From CAYWNA01 sp964459305 (GTDB lineage Bacteria > Planctomycetota > Planctomycetia > Pirellulales > Pirellulaceae): a DNA stretch of 39,653 nucleotides. Positions 8,856 through 17,380 of the stretch are shown here, piece after piece; the stretch's first letter is position 1; every line of letters starts with the position of its first letter. Under the pieces are notes generated by a model that saw nothing but the letters and a program-made list of their open reading frames with translations, was not told the origin of the DNA and searched no databases. Made by a program: the position numbers and the translations under genes. Where the stretch lies: the NCBI GenBank assembly GCA_964459305.1, contig CAYWNA010000107.1, positions 1 to 39,653 on the forward strand. The letters are read 5' to 3'.

Positions 8856-11800
8856 GTGAAACACTCCGCCATCACTCGTCTCACGTTCGCGACGGCATTG
8901 GTCGTCCTTCATTTCAGCAACACGTTCTTCGCGTCTGGGTTGTCATTGGCCGAAGAGGATATCCTGCTGGAGCATCTGGAGCAGATTTGCATCCCGGCCG
9001 AACCGTTGGAGGCCGAACGTTCCATGGCAGACGTGCTGCAGGCAAGACTGCAAACGCTGTACGGCATCGAGCTGACTATTGCCGCGGGGCCGCCTCAAGA
9101 AGATGGAGGTGCCGTTCTTCTCGGACGCCGCGCGGCTGTTGCTTCGGGTTTGATACGTGACGAGGAACTTGAGGCGGTGAAGTACGACGGCTTTGTCATA
9201 AGGGGCGCCGGCAATCGAATCGCGCTGTCGGGATATGCGCCGCAGGGAACGATCTACGCGACGTATGCTTTTCTGCGTCATGCAGGTTTGGAAACGTATC
9301 CTTGGCGTCAGTTTGGGGCGGTCGAAATCCACGAGCCTGTGAAGGATGGCAAGTTGGAGCCGTTCAGTATTGCCAGCAAGCCGTTCTTCTCACGGCGTGA
9401 CCTGTTGGGATATCTCGACCAGGGGCGCTGGGGAGCGTCATTGCGTGAGTACGGTCTCGGTGAATTCCGGTTCATCCAAGATCACGAATTCTTCAAAGGC
9501 AAGGGATGGCTGGGCGGAGATCATACGGCGCCGTATCTCGTGCCCATGGCAAAGTACTATGATGCCCACCCGGAATACTTCGCCATGAAACGCGGCGAGC
9601 GCATCGGGAAGGACACGCAGAACGCGCGCGTCGCCTTGTGCTTGAGCAATCCCGATGTGCATCGAATCGCGACCGACCGGGCGCTGGAATGGATGAACAT
9701 TCAGCACCAGCGTCGCTTTTTTCACATCACCGATGGCGACACCATCGAATGTGAATGCCCGCAATGCGTTGCCATGGATCCCGATCCCGACTCTTGCACC
9801 GACCGATATCTCAAATGGGTCAACTCAGTGGCTGGCGCCGTCAAGGAGAAGTACCCGGACAACGTTGTGCTGGCGATTGCTTACGGCAATGCGACGCGCG
9901 AGCCTGTCGAGGTGAAACCCGAGTCCAACGTGGTGGTCATGTATTGCCCCTGGTACTGGAACTCGCGTACCACCTCGGCTGTAAGCTGGGCCAATCCGTT
10001 GAACGTTACGGCCATGAAGCAGTTCATGGCATGGGCCATGCGGTTTCCGGATCAGATGGGCCTCTACGACTATCCGGGCTCCTGGGCTTACGGTCAGGCA
10101 GATCGCATCAAGTTTCTGGCGAAGAACAACACGCGGGTTTTCTATTCCTGCGGTGGAAATGGCGATTTATTCCAGTGGGTCAACGCGAACCTGTTGGTAG
10201 ATCCATTTCTCGATACCGAGGCATTGGTGACGGAGTTTGCCAACGCCTACTACGGTCCCGCGGCTGAGCCCATGGGCCGCTATCTTGACCTGAGACGAAC
10301 GACGATAGAACGCAACCTCGCGCATACCCGCGATCCGTTCCGGGATTTGGCCTTTCTTCGGAAAACGAAGGAGTTCATGGAGCAGGCCCAAAAGGCGGCC
10401 CGCGACGCTGACGATCGCACCAGCGCACGGATTTTGGCGAGCGTTCTGGACGGACTTCACATCGTGCTGAAAAACACCCATCCCCACAACAGCAAGCCGA
10501 GCCTTAGAAGCGACTCGTCGAGCTACAGCCAAGATCTCGAACGCTACGTACGGCTCGCAGGACGTCTTCACAAACTGTACGAAAGCCTCGGGAACAGATA
10601 TGTCGTGAAGGTACACGCAGACGCATTTCAAAAGGCCATGCAAACACTGGGCATCACGGTGCCGCCCGCTGGGAAGGCAAGTGAAGACACCAACGATGAT
10701 AACGACCTCTTCCTTCGCACGCTCGCAAGTCTGGACGCTCAGCTTGAGGAACTCGACGATCTGGGACAAGAGGATTCTCAGGAGGTGCCGAGAGTGTTGC
10801 CTGTCCGTTTCGACTCACCCGACGAGTCCGAGAAATGGCTCGCCGACGCGTCGAGAGCCGATCTGATTTCGCCGCCGCAGATGACCGTGATCGAGTGCCC
10901 CTCGGGCGAGCGGCAAACCGGCGTCGGCATTCGTGCACCGCACACTAGGCTACCGGTAATCCCGCATCATAACATCAAAATTCATGCCGGACGGTTTTTT
11001 GCCGACCGAGTCTTCGATCCACCGTTTGAGGCTGCCGGCTGCTTCTTCGTGGATTTCCATATCCACGCCTCGTGCGATGTACCGGTCACCGTGTACATCA
11101 ACAACGTGCACAGCGATATCGATCTACACGCAGGGGAACAGATCGTGAGGGTCGATATGCGCCACTTCGACCGCAAAGGACGATTCACGTACGCCGATTG
11201 GGACAAGCAGATCCGCCGCATCAGCTTCGATATCTGGCCGCAGGACAACCACCACCCGTATGCCGAAGTGCAGGACACACAGCTTGTCTTTCTCGGCATG
11301 ACGGCGAGCAATCAGAAGCCCGTGCCGGATGCCCTTCCGCACCGAGGACGTGCCATTTGGCTCAGCCAGTTCCGGCCGAATCTCAAGCGGGGAGTCACCG
11401 TCCCGCGGGACCTGTACGACCAGTACATGCAACGGCAACACTACAAGCACGTGGGCCTCGATTACGGCTCGCGCTGGATCAGCGAGGGGTTCCGCACCTT
11501 CACCGAATACCGTGCCGTGAGTCCCGTCTTCGCCATCCTGACCGATGCGGAGTCTACACCGGCAGAGCAGGAAGATGCACCGAGGCTACAGGCGTATCTG
11601 CAGAAGATGTTCGGCGTGCGGCTCCCGATCAATCCTGATGGAGTTGAGATCGGCCGAAACACCGGCAACGCCATTCTCCTGGGCAAAAAGACTTGCCTGG
11701 CCGCGGGCGGGGTATCGCTCGAAGAACTTCAGCACGTCGGCCCGCAAGGTTTCGCGATCAACTCGTACAACGGACGAATTGCTATCGCCGGACCGGACGA

Positions 11801-12194
11801 TAACGGCACGCGGCAAGGTGTGGTGCGATATATGGAGGACCACGCGGTTCGCTTCTTCGAGCCGAACCGCATCAATCTTCCCGATATGCGAGATGACATG
11901 TTGCACGAGCTATATTTGCTCGACTGGCCCTATTTCCGCGTGTGTCCCGTCCAGAACATGTGGCAACCAACTGCAAAGACTACCGCGGCGAAAGGTCCCG
12001 ATTCAACATCGGTTGCCGCTGCGGCAGAATTGGCCCTGGCGATCAAAAACCTCGCGCGGGCCAGCCGCACGGAAATCCCGCCTTCGTTGTCGGAGCGGGC
12101 CAACCAGTCTCCTCTCTCACGCTACGTGGCAGCCAAACTGCTTTGGGATCCTTTTGCGGATGCGACGCGGCTCATCAGTCGCTTTGAGGAGTGA
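8856..12194 (+). CDS. DUF4838 family secreted protein with GH67-N-like domain and a decayed second copy at the C-terminus
   Basis: 1112 aa, GTG start with GGGAG 8 nt upstream and an N-terminal signal peptide (residues 1-31, hydrophobic FATALVVLHF). Residues about 32-152 form a GH67-N-like (alpha-glucuronidase N-terminal-like) alpha/beta domain (AVLLGRR, YAFLRHAGLETYPWR). Residues about 175-470 are the DUF4838 TIM-barrel-like core with the family signature ITDGDTIECECPQC near residue 300 and WANANLLVDPF-type helix near 450. A helical region and a jelly-roll-like domain (about 650-830) follow. Residues about 890-1027 repeat the GH67-N-like fold (ILLGKKTCLA, VRYMEDHAVRFFEPNR). The protein then jumps to AKLLWDPFADATRLISRF and stops, so the second barrel core is missing. 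Expected role: exported glycan-binding or glycan-cleaving protein, activity unproven. A 129-bp inverted-repeat element begins 8 bp after the stop. Confidence 0.85.
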   Translation: MKHSAITRLTFATALVVLHFSNTFFASGLSLAEEDILLEHLEQICIPAEPLEAERSMADVLQARLQTLYGIELTIAAGPPQEDGGAVLLGRRAAVASGLIRDEELEAVKYDGFVIRGAGNRIALSGYAPQGTIYATYAFLRHAGLETYPWRQFGAVEIHEPVKDGKLEPFSIASKPFFSRRDLLGYLDQGRWGASLREYGLGEFRFIQDHEFFKGKGWLGGDHTAPYLVPMAKYYDAHPEYFAMKRGERIGKDTQNARVALCLSNPDVHRIATDRALEWMNIQHQRRFFHITDGDTIECECPQCVAMDPDPDSCTDRYLKWVNSVAGAVKEKYPDNVVLAIAYGNATREPVEVKPESNVVVMYCPWYWNSRTTSAVSWANPLNVTAMKQFMAWAMRFPDQMGLYDYPGSWAYGQADRIKFLAKNNTRVFYSCGGNGDLFQWVNANLLVDPFLDTEALVTEFANAYYGPAAEPMGRYLDLRRTTIERNLAHTRDPFRDLAFLRKTKEFMEQAQKAARDADDRTSARILASVLDGLHIVLKNTHPHNSKPSLRSDSSSYSQDLERYVRLAGRLHKLYESLGNRYVVKVHADAFQKAMQTLGITVPPAGKASEDTNDDNDLFLRTLASLDAQLEELDDLGQEDSQEVPRVLPVRFDSPDESEKWLADASRADLISPPQMTVIECPSGERQTGVGIRAPHTRLPVIPHHNIKIHAGRFFADRVFDPPFEAAGCFFVDFHIHASCDVPVTVYINNVHSDIDLHAGEQIVRVDMRHFDRKGRFTYADWDKQIRRISFDIWPQDNHHPYAEVQDTQLVFLGMTASNQKPVPDALPHRGRAIWLSQFRPNLKRGVTVPRDLYDQYMQRQHYKHVGLDYGSRWISEGFRTFTEYRAVSPVFAILTDAESTPAEQEDAPRLQAYLQKMFGVRLPINPDGVEIGRNTGNAILLGKKTCLAAGGVSLEELQHVGPQGFAINSYNGRIAIAGPDDNGTRQGVVRYMEDHAVRFFEPNRINLPDMRDDMLHELYLLDWPYFRVCPVQNMWQPTAKTTAAKGPDSTSVAAAAELALAIKNLARASRTEIPPSLSERANQSPLSRYVAAKLLWDPFADATRLISRFEE

Positions 12195-12201
12195 AGTAGA
12201 A

Positions 12202-12330
12202 TCGTTTAACCGCAGGGCCAGCGGCCCGCGCCGGAGTTGAGCTGGAATTGGCATCCCTCTCTACGCGGGGGAGAAACGCCACGCAACGTCCTTGCCAACG
12301 CGCGGCCCGTTGGGCACTGCGGTTAAACGA
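12202..12330. repeat. 129-bp MITE-like inverted-repeat element between convergent genes
   Basis: Ends in a perfect 14-bp inverted repeat, TCGTTTAACCGCAG at 12202-12215 and its complement at 12317-12330. Just inside each end is a small hairpin, GGGCC-AGC-GGCCC at 12215-12227 and GCCC-GTT-GGGC at 12305-12315, so the arms pair imperfectly for about 38 bp. There is no open frame inside and no clear target-site duplication. It separates the 3' ends of the DUF4838 gene (+) and the kinase-Hsp70 gene (-), and could act as a two-way transcript end, but it lacks T-runs. Confidence 0.8.
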
Positions 12331-12358
12331 ATACGTTGCCTCGTCCGGACTGCTAGAA

Positions 12359-15004
12359 TTAGTCGCCTTCAAAGCCGGCACACAGGGCCATTGTCTCTAG
12401 CCACTCTCGCCAATGATCGAGCTCCGATGGCGCGAGGCGTGCAGGACGTCTGATTTCTTGCGTGATTCGTTGGCCTGTCCCAGGGCTTTCCACATAGAGT
12501 GTAAGACGACCGTTCGCGGTGCAGCGAAACTCGACGGTGATCGGGGTGCCGGCGGGCAGATTCGCCGGCAAGTTCTCGATCACACACTTGCCGATCAACG
12601 TGCACTCTTTCAGCGATTTGCTCTCGCCCTGAACGATCTGGATTGCCAGAGAATCCTGGCCTTGTTTGTGCGTCTTGAACGTGCGTTTGGCGGAAGCCGG
12701 CAGACGTGTGTTGCGAGGGATCAGGATCGCATGGACCTTGCCGCCGGTTTTCGAGGCCGTCCCCACGACTCCCATGCTGTGCGAGTTGACTTCCTCAACG
12801 GCAAAGAGCGGCTGCCTTCCCTCTCGCTTGGCCATCCGAGCCGCCGCATGCAAGGCTGCTCCATGGGCTACCGCTTCATCAGCCGGGAGTGACGTGTCCG
12901 GCTCCTTGCCCGACAGTTCCTTGAGCAGTTTGCGGATCAACGGGGTCCGCGACATTCCACCGACCAACAACACGTGATCGATGCCCGCCCAATCAACCTT
13001 GGCCCGCCTCAGCGTTTTCTCGATCGTGGATCGAATGGAGTCGAGGATTTCCTTGGCAAAGCTCGCGAGTTGCCGATGGTTAATGGTAACGCGTGCGGGA
13101 TTTCCTTCGAATTCGAAATCGACTGTGGCTTGGTCAGCGTCCGACAATGTTCGCCGGGCGGTTTCACATTCGCGCAACAACTGCCCGGCGGCATTGGGCT
13201 CCTGAAGCGGGTCAATGCCGTATTTGTCGTGGAACAACTTGGCCACCCTGTTGGCAAGTTGACCGTCCCAATCGCGACCTCCCATAACGAACTGGCCATC
13301 GGTCGCTTTCACCGAGAGCTTAGCGTCTTTGATTTCCAGTACGCTGACGTCAAAGGCACCGCCACCGATATCGCAAACGAGGATCCTCTGCCCGGCTTTG
13401 GCCTCGGCCTGTGAAGCGAACAGCCCGCGTTCAAATCCGAATGTCACGGCAGCCGCGGTGGGCTCGTTGAGAATGTCAAGCAGATCGAGTCCCACGATGT
13501 ACGCGGCGTCTTCAACGGCTTTGCGCCGCACGTCGCCAAAGTAGGCGGGCACAGTGATAACCACCTGTGTGAAATCCCCGAGTTTATGGCGAGCGTCTTG
13601 GACAATCTTGTTCAGGATTAGCGACAAAAGCACTTCTGGTGGATAATGCTGGCCGCCGAGCTTCTTGTGATATAGATTTCGGCCCAGGTCGCGTTTGATG
13701 CGATCTGCGAGGCATTCCCCTTTGGTGCCCACCGCTTCGAGGGCGTCTTTGCCGATGGCGATACTCGATCCGTCAATCATCACCACGCTTGGCGTCGCCA
13801 ACTCGCCGTCGGAATTGGCAAGTGTCACCGGTTTCTTAGTCTTGTTGTCCACATGCGCGATGGCGGACATCGACGTTCCCAAATCGATGCCAACAGCCGC
13901 AGCGCCTGAGACCAGAGTTGTTGGCGGTTTCTCCTTCTTGTCAAGAGCTTCTTTGAGCATTGCCGCCCACGGTGAATCGGCGTCAATGTCTTCGCTTACC
14001 TGGGGCGCTGCGCTGGCGGCGCGGCTGGGACCCTTGAAAATAAACTCTTCCAGATCGGCAGTTAGCTCATCCAGCGTCTGATAGCGATCGCCCGGATCCT
14101 TGGCCAACATGCGCTGGTACACTGCATCCAGTCGTTCCGGCACGTCCTCCCTGAAATTCTGCAAAGACGGAATCGGCTGCTGCGAATGCGCCACCAAGAC
14201 TGTGATCATGTCGCCGCTGTATACCGGCTGGGCCGTCAACAGGTAGTAGAACGTACAGCCCAGGCTGTAGATATCGGTCCGAAGGTCAACGGATTTCGCA
14301 TCTTTCGTTTGTTCCGGCGACATGTAGGCCACCGTCCCGATGACGGTCCCAGCCTTCGTCAAATCACCAGAATCATCATCGCCGCCCGCCCCCTCGCTGG
14401 AAGCCGTGGAGTACCGGGCCAACCCCATGTCCAGGACCTTGACACTCCCTTCGTCGTCCAGCATCAGGTTACTCGGCTTGATGTCCCGGTGTACGATGCC
14501 GCGCGAGTGTGCGTAAGCCAAACCTCTGGCAGCTTGCATGAGGAAATCGCAGGCCATGTCCACTTGAAGAGGACCGCTATCTTCGACTAACTGGTCTAGA
14601 GCCTTGCCTTCTACGTACTCCATTACGAGATAAGGCATTCCTTCATGTTCACCGGCGTCGAAGGCGGTGACGATGTTCGGATGGATCAGCTTCGCGGCTG
14701 CTTTCACTTCCTTGTGGAACCGCTTGACGGCGCGCGGAGTCGATTTTGGCAACACCTTCAAAGCGACAATCCGCTCCATGCGTTGATGTTCGGCCTTGTA
14801 GACTTCCCCCGCGCCGCCGGCGCCGATTTTGCCACGAACGACGTAGTCTCCGATGGTCTTCCCCTCGGGTGATGCCGTCGCAGCACCCTCCGCCGACTTA
14901 GACAGCTGACCTGCAACGCTGTCGTCCATCTGAAACTCTTGCGTCTCGTCAATGTCAGACGTGGGGGACGACGCAGGAGATCCGTTTTGCGGGCCTTCGT
15001 TCAT
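12359..15004 (-). CDS. Ser/Thr protein kinase fused to an Hsp70 (DnaK-like) chaperone
   Basis: 881 aa, cytoplasmic, no signal peptide or membrane segment. Residues 1-50 are an acidic Ser/Thr-rich leader. Residues 52-322 are a complete Hanks-type kinase: glycine loop GAGGAGEV (61-68), Lys83 in VALKVL, HRDIKPSN (172-179), DMG (192-194), SPE (229-231). After a linker (323-367), residues 370-725 form an Hsp70 nucleotide-binding domain: GIDLGTSMS (phosphate-1), Lys437 matching DnaK K70, VITVPAYFGD, LNEPTAAAV, DIGGGAFDVS (phosphate-2) and LLVGGMSRTP (adenosine). Residues 730-855 match the beta substrate-binding domain (IPRNTRLPA, IVQGES). The helical lid is missing; only about 25 residues follow. 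Ala550 replaces the usual Thr of GGGTFD. All kinase catalytic motifs are intact. Likely couples phosphorylation to client binding (inference). No partner DnaJ or GrpE gene is nearby. Confidence 0.93.
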   Translation of the reverse strand: MNEGPQNGSPASSPTSDIDETQEFQMDDSVAGQLSKSAEGAATASPEGKTIGDYVVRGKIGAGGAGEVYKAEHQRMERIVALKVLPKSTPRAVKRFHKEVKAAAKLIHPNIVTAFDAGEHEGMPYLVMEYVEGKALDQLVEDSGPLQVDMACDFLMQAARGLAYAHSRGIVHRDIKPSNLMLDDEGSVKVLDMGLARYSTASSEGAGGDDDSGDLTKAGTVIGTVAYMSPEQTKDAKSVDLRTDIYSLGCTFYYLLTAQPVYSGDMITVLVAHSQQPIPSLQNFREDVPERLDAVYQRMLAKDPGDRYQTLDELTADLEEFIFKGPSRAASAAPQVSEDIDADSPWAAMLKEALDKKEKPPTTLVSGAAAVGIDLGTSMSAIAHVDNKTKKPVTLANSDGELATPSVVMIDGSSIAIGKDALEAVGTKGECLADRIKRDLGRNLYHKKLGGQHYPPEVLLSLILNKIVQDARHKLGDFTQVVITVPAYFGDVRRKAVEDAAYIVGLDLLDILNEPTAAAVTFGFERGLFASQAEAKAGQRILVCDIGGGAFDVSVLEIKDAKLSVKATDGQFVMGGRDWDGQLANRVAKLFHDKYGIDPLQEPNAAGQLLRECETARRTLSDADQATVDFEFEGNPARVTINHRQLASFAKEILDSIRSTIEKTLRRAKVDWAGIDHVLLVGGMSRTPLIRKLLKELSGKEPDTSLPADEAVAHGAALHAAARMAKREGRQPLFAVEEVNSHSMGVVGTASKTGGKVHAILIPRNTRLPASAKRTFKTHKQGQDSLAIQIVQGESKSLKECTLIGKCVIENLPANLPAGTPITVEFRCTANGRLTLYVESPGTGQRITQEIRRPARLAPSELDHWREWLETMALCAGFEGD

Positions 15005-15453
15005 GGGGTTTTTCTTGGAAGTCTTCGATATGGCTTCGCGTCACCCGGCGACGACAACATCAGCGAGAAGACGCATCATCAGAATCAACTGATTATACCC
15101 ACACCTCGACGGTCACGTCCATTCGCTATCGAAATACATCTTTAGAGGTACGTAACGAATTCGCCATAGGTGTCAGTTCTGACCGAGGCCGAGATCAGTC
15201 TCAGCGTTCAATCTCTTGCCCCAAAACCGTCATGGTCAACAGCATCGCACAACCGCTCATCATCGCACCTCGCCTCAAGGTGGACTAGCTCGGGCCAAGA
15301 ACGCCACCCATTGTACACCCGACCGGTTCTCCAGCATCAAGCAGATCGATGAGACGCTGGAAATGATCGAACAGGCGGCGGCCCGAACGGCTTCACGTGC
15401 CCAAGCGAACTATGCCGCTCTGGGGCAAAAGCGAATGCGGGTACATTGTTGTC
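15005..15453. other. 449-bp intergenic region, no supported gene
   Basis: Lies upstream of the kinase-Hsp70 gene and downstream of the stop of the 15454-17184 gene; both read on the minus strand. The kinase promoter must lie here unless it is read through, but no convincing -35/-10 pair was found. A plus-strand stretch at about 15339-15437 reads as a plausible amphipathic helix (KQIDETLEMIEQAAARTASR). It has no good start or ribosome-binding site and runs into the end of the neighbouring gene, so at most it is a remnant. Confidence 0.5.
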
Positions 15454-17184
15454 TCACTGCTGTCTCTCTTTGCTGTCAATCGAACGCGGCGTATGCCACT
15501 TGGGATGGAAATTGTGTTCGTAAATCCCCTTGATGACTTTGTTTGCCCGTGCGTTGTACCAACCAGGAAACAATAGAATATCGCCACGCCGAACGAGTTC
15601 CTCGCATCGCTGTATATGTGTCAGATCGTCGTGTTTGAAATGCTGCATGAGATTCACGCTAAACGCCTCCGGCCAAAGACGCACCACCTGCAACGATGTC
15701 TCACTCAGCGGCGCCGAACACGTCCAGTACAAGAGCGTCTCGTGTTCCGGGATGAGCAGACAATCGGGATGTCGTTTGGCGAGTTCCGCGAAGACCTCGT
15801 AGGGCGATATCTCCCAACGAACGTTTTTCCATTCGCCGGTCTTGGGATCCTTGGCGTACTCGCTGGCAACGTTGCTGTCGATGTAGAACAGCGTACAGCC
15901 CCAGCGTTCGTTCGCGTAGGACAGCTTTTTGTCCAGCAAGTCGATGATACCTTGAATATCAATCGCTCGGTCTTCCGTCCATAACATGTCTTGGCGGTAC
16001 TTGAACGGCCTTTCATTGGGTGGGCCATTTGGATCATATCCCGGATTGAGAACCAGTTTCTGAGGTCGGATGCACACGCCGGTGCGCAAACCGGCGTCCG
16101 AGAAGACCTTGAACCACTGGTCGGCAATGGCGTCCATCTCCGGCGCGGCATCGGCCGTCTTGTCCGGCGAACCGATGTAGCTGATGGCATGCGGCCATTC
16201 TTGACCCTCGACGGACCAGCAGATCATGCCTTGGGCGTTCATGTCCTGACAGATCTCGACACTGCCAGCGGCAAACTTCATCGCCGCTTGCGTGAAATGA
16301 ATCTTGCCCTCTTCGGTCGTCACATCGACCTTTCCACCGCCAAAAATCCAACCGCGAGGGTTGGTCGTCTTGCCGGCCGTCCCCGAACCCAGGTGAGCGG
16401 AAGACGGATGCAGGGCGGCAATGGGCCGGCGGTCGGGCCAATCGGCCCGCAGCATTGGATGCTTTGCCGCGAAAGCCTCGTAAATGTCTTGCACCATTTC
16501 ATGGGGATCTCGATCCACATCGCTTCCCGGACCGAATCGCAGTGAGATCCTGACAGCCCGCTCGTCGCCCGGTTCCAGATCCGCCATCTGCAGCGTCAGT
16601 TTCTTTCCCACGCCCCAGCCGAGAGAATCGCCCGCCCGAGGCGACAGCAGGCAAGCTGCAACGGCATTGCGGCCATAGTCGGCCAGTACCACAGCCGGCG
16701 TGTCCTTCTTCGTCATCACAGCCCAGCCTTTGGACCAAGCGTATCCCTTCGGCGTCTGCGGAAACTCGAAACCATCGGTCAGCCAGATTACCATGCTCGC
16801 GATCTTCTTGTCGGTCGCGTTCTTGAGTCGGATTTCGATACGAAGTTGGCCGCCGGCTTCATTGAACGAGATCACGTAGTGTCCCCATTGATGCTTGACA
16901 AAGAGAGTCCTTTTCTCCTCATCGAAGCGCTGCTCCGTGGGACGAGTCATCCAGTGGTATTCAGGACGTGTCTCGTCGCCATCGACCAGCCAGTCGAAGT
17001 GGTAAAGCTTGGGCAGTGAATCCCGCAACAATTGATCCGGCCCCAGACGAATCGATAATGCGGCATCCGCTCCCAACTGCGTCTTCAGCAATTGATCGCC
17101 GCCGTGCGCGCGACCCGCGCAGGCAGCAAGTGCACACAGGATCTGTAAGAGGTGAGAACTTCTATGGTGATGGTACATGTTCAT
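15454..17184 (-). CDS. Secreted TIM-barrel-like (glycosidase-like) protein of unknown specificity
   Basis: 576 aa. GGGAG lies 6 nt before the ATG at 17184. A signal peptide follows (HLLQILCALAACAGRAHGG). Residues about 30-230 look like a beta-sandwich (alternating hydrophobic strands such as GQLRIEIRLKN and KKIASMVIWLTDGF). Residues about 280-560 have the rhythm of a TIM barrel: FAAGSVEICQDMNAQGMICW, DAGLRTGVCIRPQKL, GCTLFYIDSNVAS, HPDCLLIPEHET, GDILLFPGWYNARAN. A beta-sandwich followed by a barrel is common in retaining glycoside hydrolases such as GH36/GH97-like enzymes. The acidic residues in YIDSN and PEHE are plausible catalytic positions, but I cannot assign a family. It is last in a same-strand run after the FG-GAP gene, 196 bp downstream of it with a palindromic element between. 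Confidence 0.75.
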   Translation of the reverse strand: MNMYHHHRSSHLLQILCALAACAGRAHGGDQLLKTQLGADAALSIRLGPDQLLRDSLPKLYHFDWLVDGDETRPEYHWMTRPTEQRFDEEKRTLFVKHQWGHYVISFNEAGGQLRIEIRLKNATDKKIASMVIWLTDGFEFPQTPKGYAWSKGWAVMTKKDTPAVVLADYGRNAVAACLLSPRAGDSLGWGVGKKLTLQMADLEPGDERAVRISLRFGPGSDVDRDPHEMVQDIYEAFAAKHPMLRADWPDRRPIAALHPSSAHLGSGTAGKTTNPRGWIFGGGKVDVTTEEGKIHFTQAAMKFAAGSVEICQDMNAQGMICWSVEGQEWPHAISYIGSPDKTADAAPEMDAIADQWFKVFSDAGLRTGVCIRPQKLVLNPGYDPNGPPNERPFKYRQDMLWTEDRAIDIQGIIDLLDKKLSYANERWGCTLFYIDSNVASEYAKDPKTGEWKNVRWEISPYEVFAELAKRHPDCLLIPEHETLLYWTCSAPLSETSLQVVRLWPEAFSVNLMQHFKHDDLTHIQRCEELVRRGDILLFPGWYNARANKVIKGIYEHNFHPKWHTPRSIDSKERQQ

Positions 17185-17256
17185 GACGTTCTCCCGCCAA
17201 ACTGCTTCTTTCGGGACCGCGCCGAAAAAAACGTGGCTTGATCAGTCAAGCTGGTC

Positions 17257-17335
17257 ATCATTTTCTTGCCGATCATGTTCTTGCCCGAATGAAGCACAGA
17301 ACAGGTTGGCAAGAATATGGCCGGCAAGAATATCT
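17257..17335. repeat. Palindromic intergenic element with CTTGCC motifs
   Basis: Left arm 17257-17287 and right arm 17304-17335 are approximately inverted copies. Each contains two TTCTTGCC (or GGCAAGAA) blocks spaced about 15 bp apart, so the element is both palindromic and internally repeated. It sits between the FG-GAP gene and the TIM-barrel-like gene in a minus-strand run. No T-run follows on the minus strand, so simple termination is doubtful. Confidence 0.65.
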
Positions 17336-17380
17336 GAGCGAACATCGCCAGCTTCCCGCCGATGTGAAGTCCACAGGGGC

